DNA of 50,202 nucleotides from Phytohabitans sp036906915. GTDB taxonomy: Bacteria > Actinomycetota > Actinomycetes > Mycobacteriales > Micromonosporaceae. Where the stretch lies: contig NZ_JBAKHX010000063.1 in NCBI RefSeq assembly GCF_036906915.1, positions 1 to 50,202 of the forward strand, in the 5' to 3' direction. Both the position numbers and the translations under genes were made by a program. Positions within the stretch are counted from its first letter, which is position 1. Each line of letters starts with the position of its first letter. This document shows positions 48,975 to 50,202 of the stretch, one piece after another. Under the pieces are notes generated by a model. The model searched no databases. It saw only the letters and a list, made by a program, of their open reading frames with translations, and was not told where the DNA came from.

Positions 48975-49880
48975 TTACTCGGCGGCAGCCGTGGCCGGCT
49001 CTTCCACCTTCGTCGGCTCGTCAGCCTTCGCTGGCTCGTCAGCCTTCTTCGGCTCGTCAGCCTTCTTCGGCTCGTCGGCCTTCTTCTCGGTGTCTTCGAG
49101 CAGCTCGCGCTCCCACTCGGGCAGCGGCTCGTCAGCGCCCACCACGCCGGGCTCCGGCTTCTCCTCGGCGCCGCTGCCGCGGGTCGCCCGGCCGGAACGC
49201 GCGATGAGACCGTCGGCGACCGCCGCGGCGACCACCCTGGTCAGCAGCTCAGCCGAGCGGATCGCGTCGTCGTTACCCGGGATCGGGAAGTCGACCTCGT
49301 CCGGGTCGCAGTTGGTGTCGAGCACCGCGATGACCGGAATGTTCAGCTTGCGGGCCTCGTCGACAGCGATGTGCTCCTTCTTGGTGTCGACGACCCAGAT
49401 CGCCGACGGAGTCTTCTGCATGTCGCGCAGGCCGCCCAGCGTGCGGGTCAGCTTGTCCTTCTCACGGGAGAGCTGCAGGGTCTCCTTCTTCGTGTAACCC
49501 TGCGCGGTGCCCGTCAGGTCGAGGGACTCCAGCTCCTTCATCCGCTGAAGGCGCTTGTACACCGTCTGGAAGTTCGTCAGCATGCCGCCCAGCCAGCGGT
49601 GGTTGACGAACGGCTGGCCCACCCGGGTCGCCTGCTCGGCGATAGCCTCCTGGGCCTGCTTCTTCGTACCGACGAAGAGGATCGTGCCGCCCTCGGCCAC
49701 CGTGTTGCGCACGAAGTCGTACGCCTTCTCGATGTAGTCGAGGGTCTGGCGCAGGTCGATGATGTAGATACCGTTGCGCTCGGTGAAGATGAAGCGCTTC
49801 ATCTTCGGGTTCCAGCGGCGGGTCTGGTGCCCGAAGTGGACACCGCTCTCCAGCAGCTGGCGCATGGTCACTACGGCCAT
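48975..49880 (-). CDS. rpsB: 30S ribosomal protein S2 with acidic/lysine repeat tail
   Basis: 301 aa from ATG 49880 (AGGAG about 10 nt ahead). Core S2 motifs: MRQLLESGVHFGHQTRRWNPKMKRF, ILFVGTKKQAQEAI, NHRWLGGMLTNF, IPVIAVLDTNCDPDEVDFPIPGNDDAIRS. The C-terminal tail (about 235-301) is long and low complexity, with hexapeptide repeats of the form KKADEP. The upstream open frame to 50144 is not coding-like. Heads the rpsB-tsf unit. Confidence 0.97.
   Translation of the reverse strand: MAVVTMRQLLESGVHFGHQTRRWNPKMKRFIFTERNGIYIIDLRQTLDYIEKAYDFVRNTVAEGGTILFVGTKKQAQEAIAEQATRVGQPFVNHRWLGGMLTNFQTVYKRLQRMKELESLDLTGTAQGYTKKETLQLSREKDKLTRTLGGLRDMQKTPSAIWVVDTKKEHIAVDEARKLNIPVIAVLDTNCDPDEVDFPIPGNDDAIRSAELLTRVVAAAVADGLIARSGRATRGSGAEEKPEPGVVGADEPLPEWERELLEDTEKKADEPKKADEPKKADEPAKADEPTKVEEPATAAAE
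49014..49088. repeat. 18-bp in-frame repeats encoding the S2 tail
   Basis: About four near-identical 18-bp units (GGCTCGTCAGCCTTCTTC-like on the plus strand) encoding KKADEP/AKADEP. Confidence 0.8.
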
Positions 49881-50109
49881 GGTGAGGTGCTCCTTGACTG
49901 TTCCCTGGTTGTCACGCCGGGCCGGGTGGTCAGGCGTCCTAGCGCCTGGTCGCCGGCCAGCGTGCCCCGACAAGATCGGGACCAGGGGACCGTCGCCCCA
50001 TGGACGAAGCCGTGGGGAGGGCGCGCGAGGTCGACCGCCAAGGCGGTCGCCAATCGCCAAGTGTACGCCCCTCCCATCCCCCCAACCGACATCCCCCACC
50101 TCCGCACGC
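49881..50109 (-). promoter_or_regulatory. rpsB leader and candidate promoter
   Basis: Minus-strand TACACT (50065-50060) is a TANNNT-type -10 about 180 nt before the rpsB start; no convincing -35. The predicted 5' untranslated region contains two dyads: GACCGCC-TT-GGCGGTC (50048-50033) and CAGGCG-N6-CGCCTG (49948-49931). S2 represses its own mRNA in other bacteria, so an autoregulatory leader is plausible but not shown. Confidence 0.4.
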
Positions 50110-50202
50110 TGCCCGCCCTGCCCCGTCCGCCCCGCCGCCCCCACTGGCGCGGCGCCGCCGGCCCCGTCCGCCCCCCCGCTGGCGCGGCGCCGCCGCCCCG
50201 TC
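50110..50202. repeat. C-rich low-complexity direct repeats at window edge
   Basis: Two imperfect units built on CCCCGTCCGCCCC ... CTGGCGCGGCGCCGCCG and the start of a third, cut by the window end. No gene. Confidence 0.6.

Overview
High-GC actinobacterial chromosome segment, most likely Micromonosporaceae. Support for this comes from codon usage, the actinobacterial order rpsB-tsf-pyrH-frr-cdsA-rlmN ... dxr-rseP-ispG, ATGA/GTGA stop-start coupling, a DUF2631 gene, and a DUF4081-GNAT gene related to mycobacterial Rv2867c. A genus such as Phytohabitans is only a guess. No rRNA, tRNA, CRISPR array or transposase was seen.

Layout. (1) 68-3086, minus: a PAS-GGDEF-EAL cyclic-di-GMP protein and a DUF574-type SAM methyltransferase. 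(2) 3083-15360: a complete protocatechuate branch of the beta-ketoadipate pathway. A rightward operon encodes PcaI-PcaJ-PcaH-PcaG-PcaB-PcaD-PcaC and an IclR regulator (PcaR-like). A leftward operon encodes an NMT1/SsuA-type ABC importer (binding protein, two permeases, ATPase), a benzaldehyde-dehydrogenase-like ALDH, PcaF thiolase and the methyltransferase. The two operons diverge from a 160-bp region holding two mirror-image tripartite candidate operators, each beginning at the -10 of its promoter. (3) 15361-20405: an inverted-repeat element, then YiaA/B, CPBP protease, membrane protein, FAD/Rieske oxidoreductase and GNAT genes. (4) 20416-27908: a galactan-utilisation locus with a LacI regulator, a sugar ABC importer (SBP and two permeases, no ATPase), four LacI-type operators, a galactanase-like protein that has lost its catalytic barrel, and an intact secreted GH53 endo-galactanase. 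A second inverted-repeat element and a 14-bp tandem array sit inside its control region. (5) 27895-31206: an EAL protein with a degenerate GGDEF domain, coupled to an ECF-like sigma factor, and a divergent PadR regulator. (6) 31255-34919: ispG-rseP-dxr. (7) 34930-42435: MMPL transporter with TetR regulator, PYROXD2-like oxidoreductase, broken S8 protease, an MBL-Rieske fusion and DUF2631. (8) 42466-49880: DivIVA-like protein, rlmN, cdsA, a META protein, frr, pyrH, tsf and rpsB.

The most unusual items are two elements with 76-bp terminal inverted repeats and unrelated interiors; the catalytically emptied galactanase kept in operon with the intact one; the mirror-image pca control region; a c-di-GMP gene whose best start position reads ATA behind a good Shine-Dalgarno; and the MBL-Rieske fusion with inverted domain order relative to CMP-Neu5Ac hydroxylase. 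All family assignments come from reading the sequence, without database searches.
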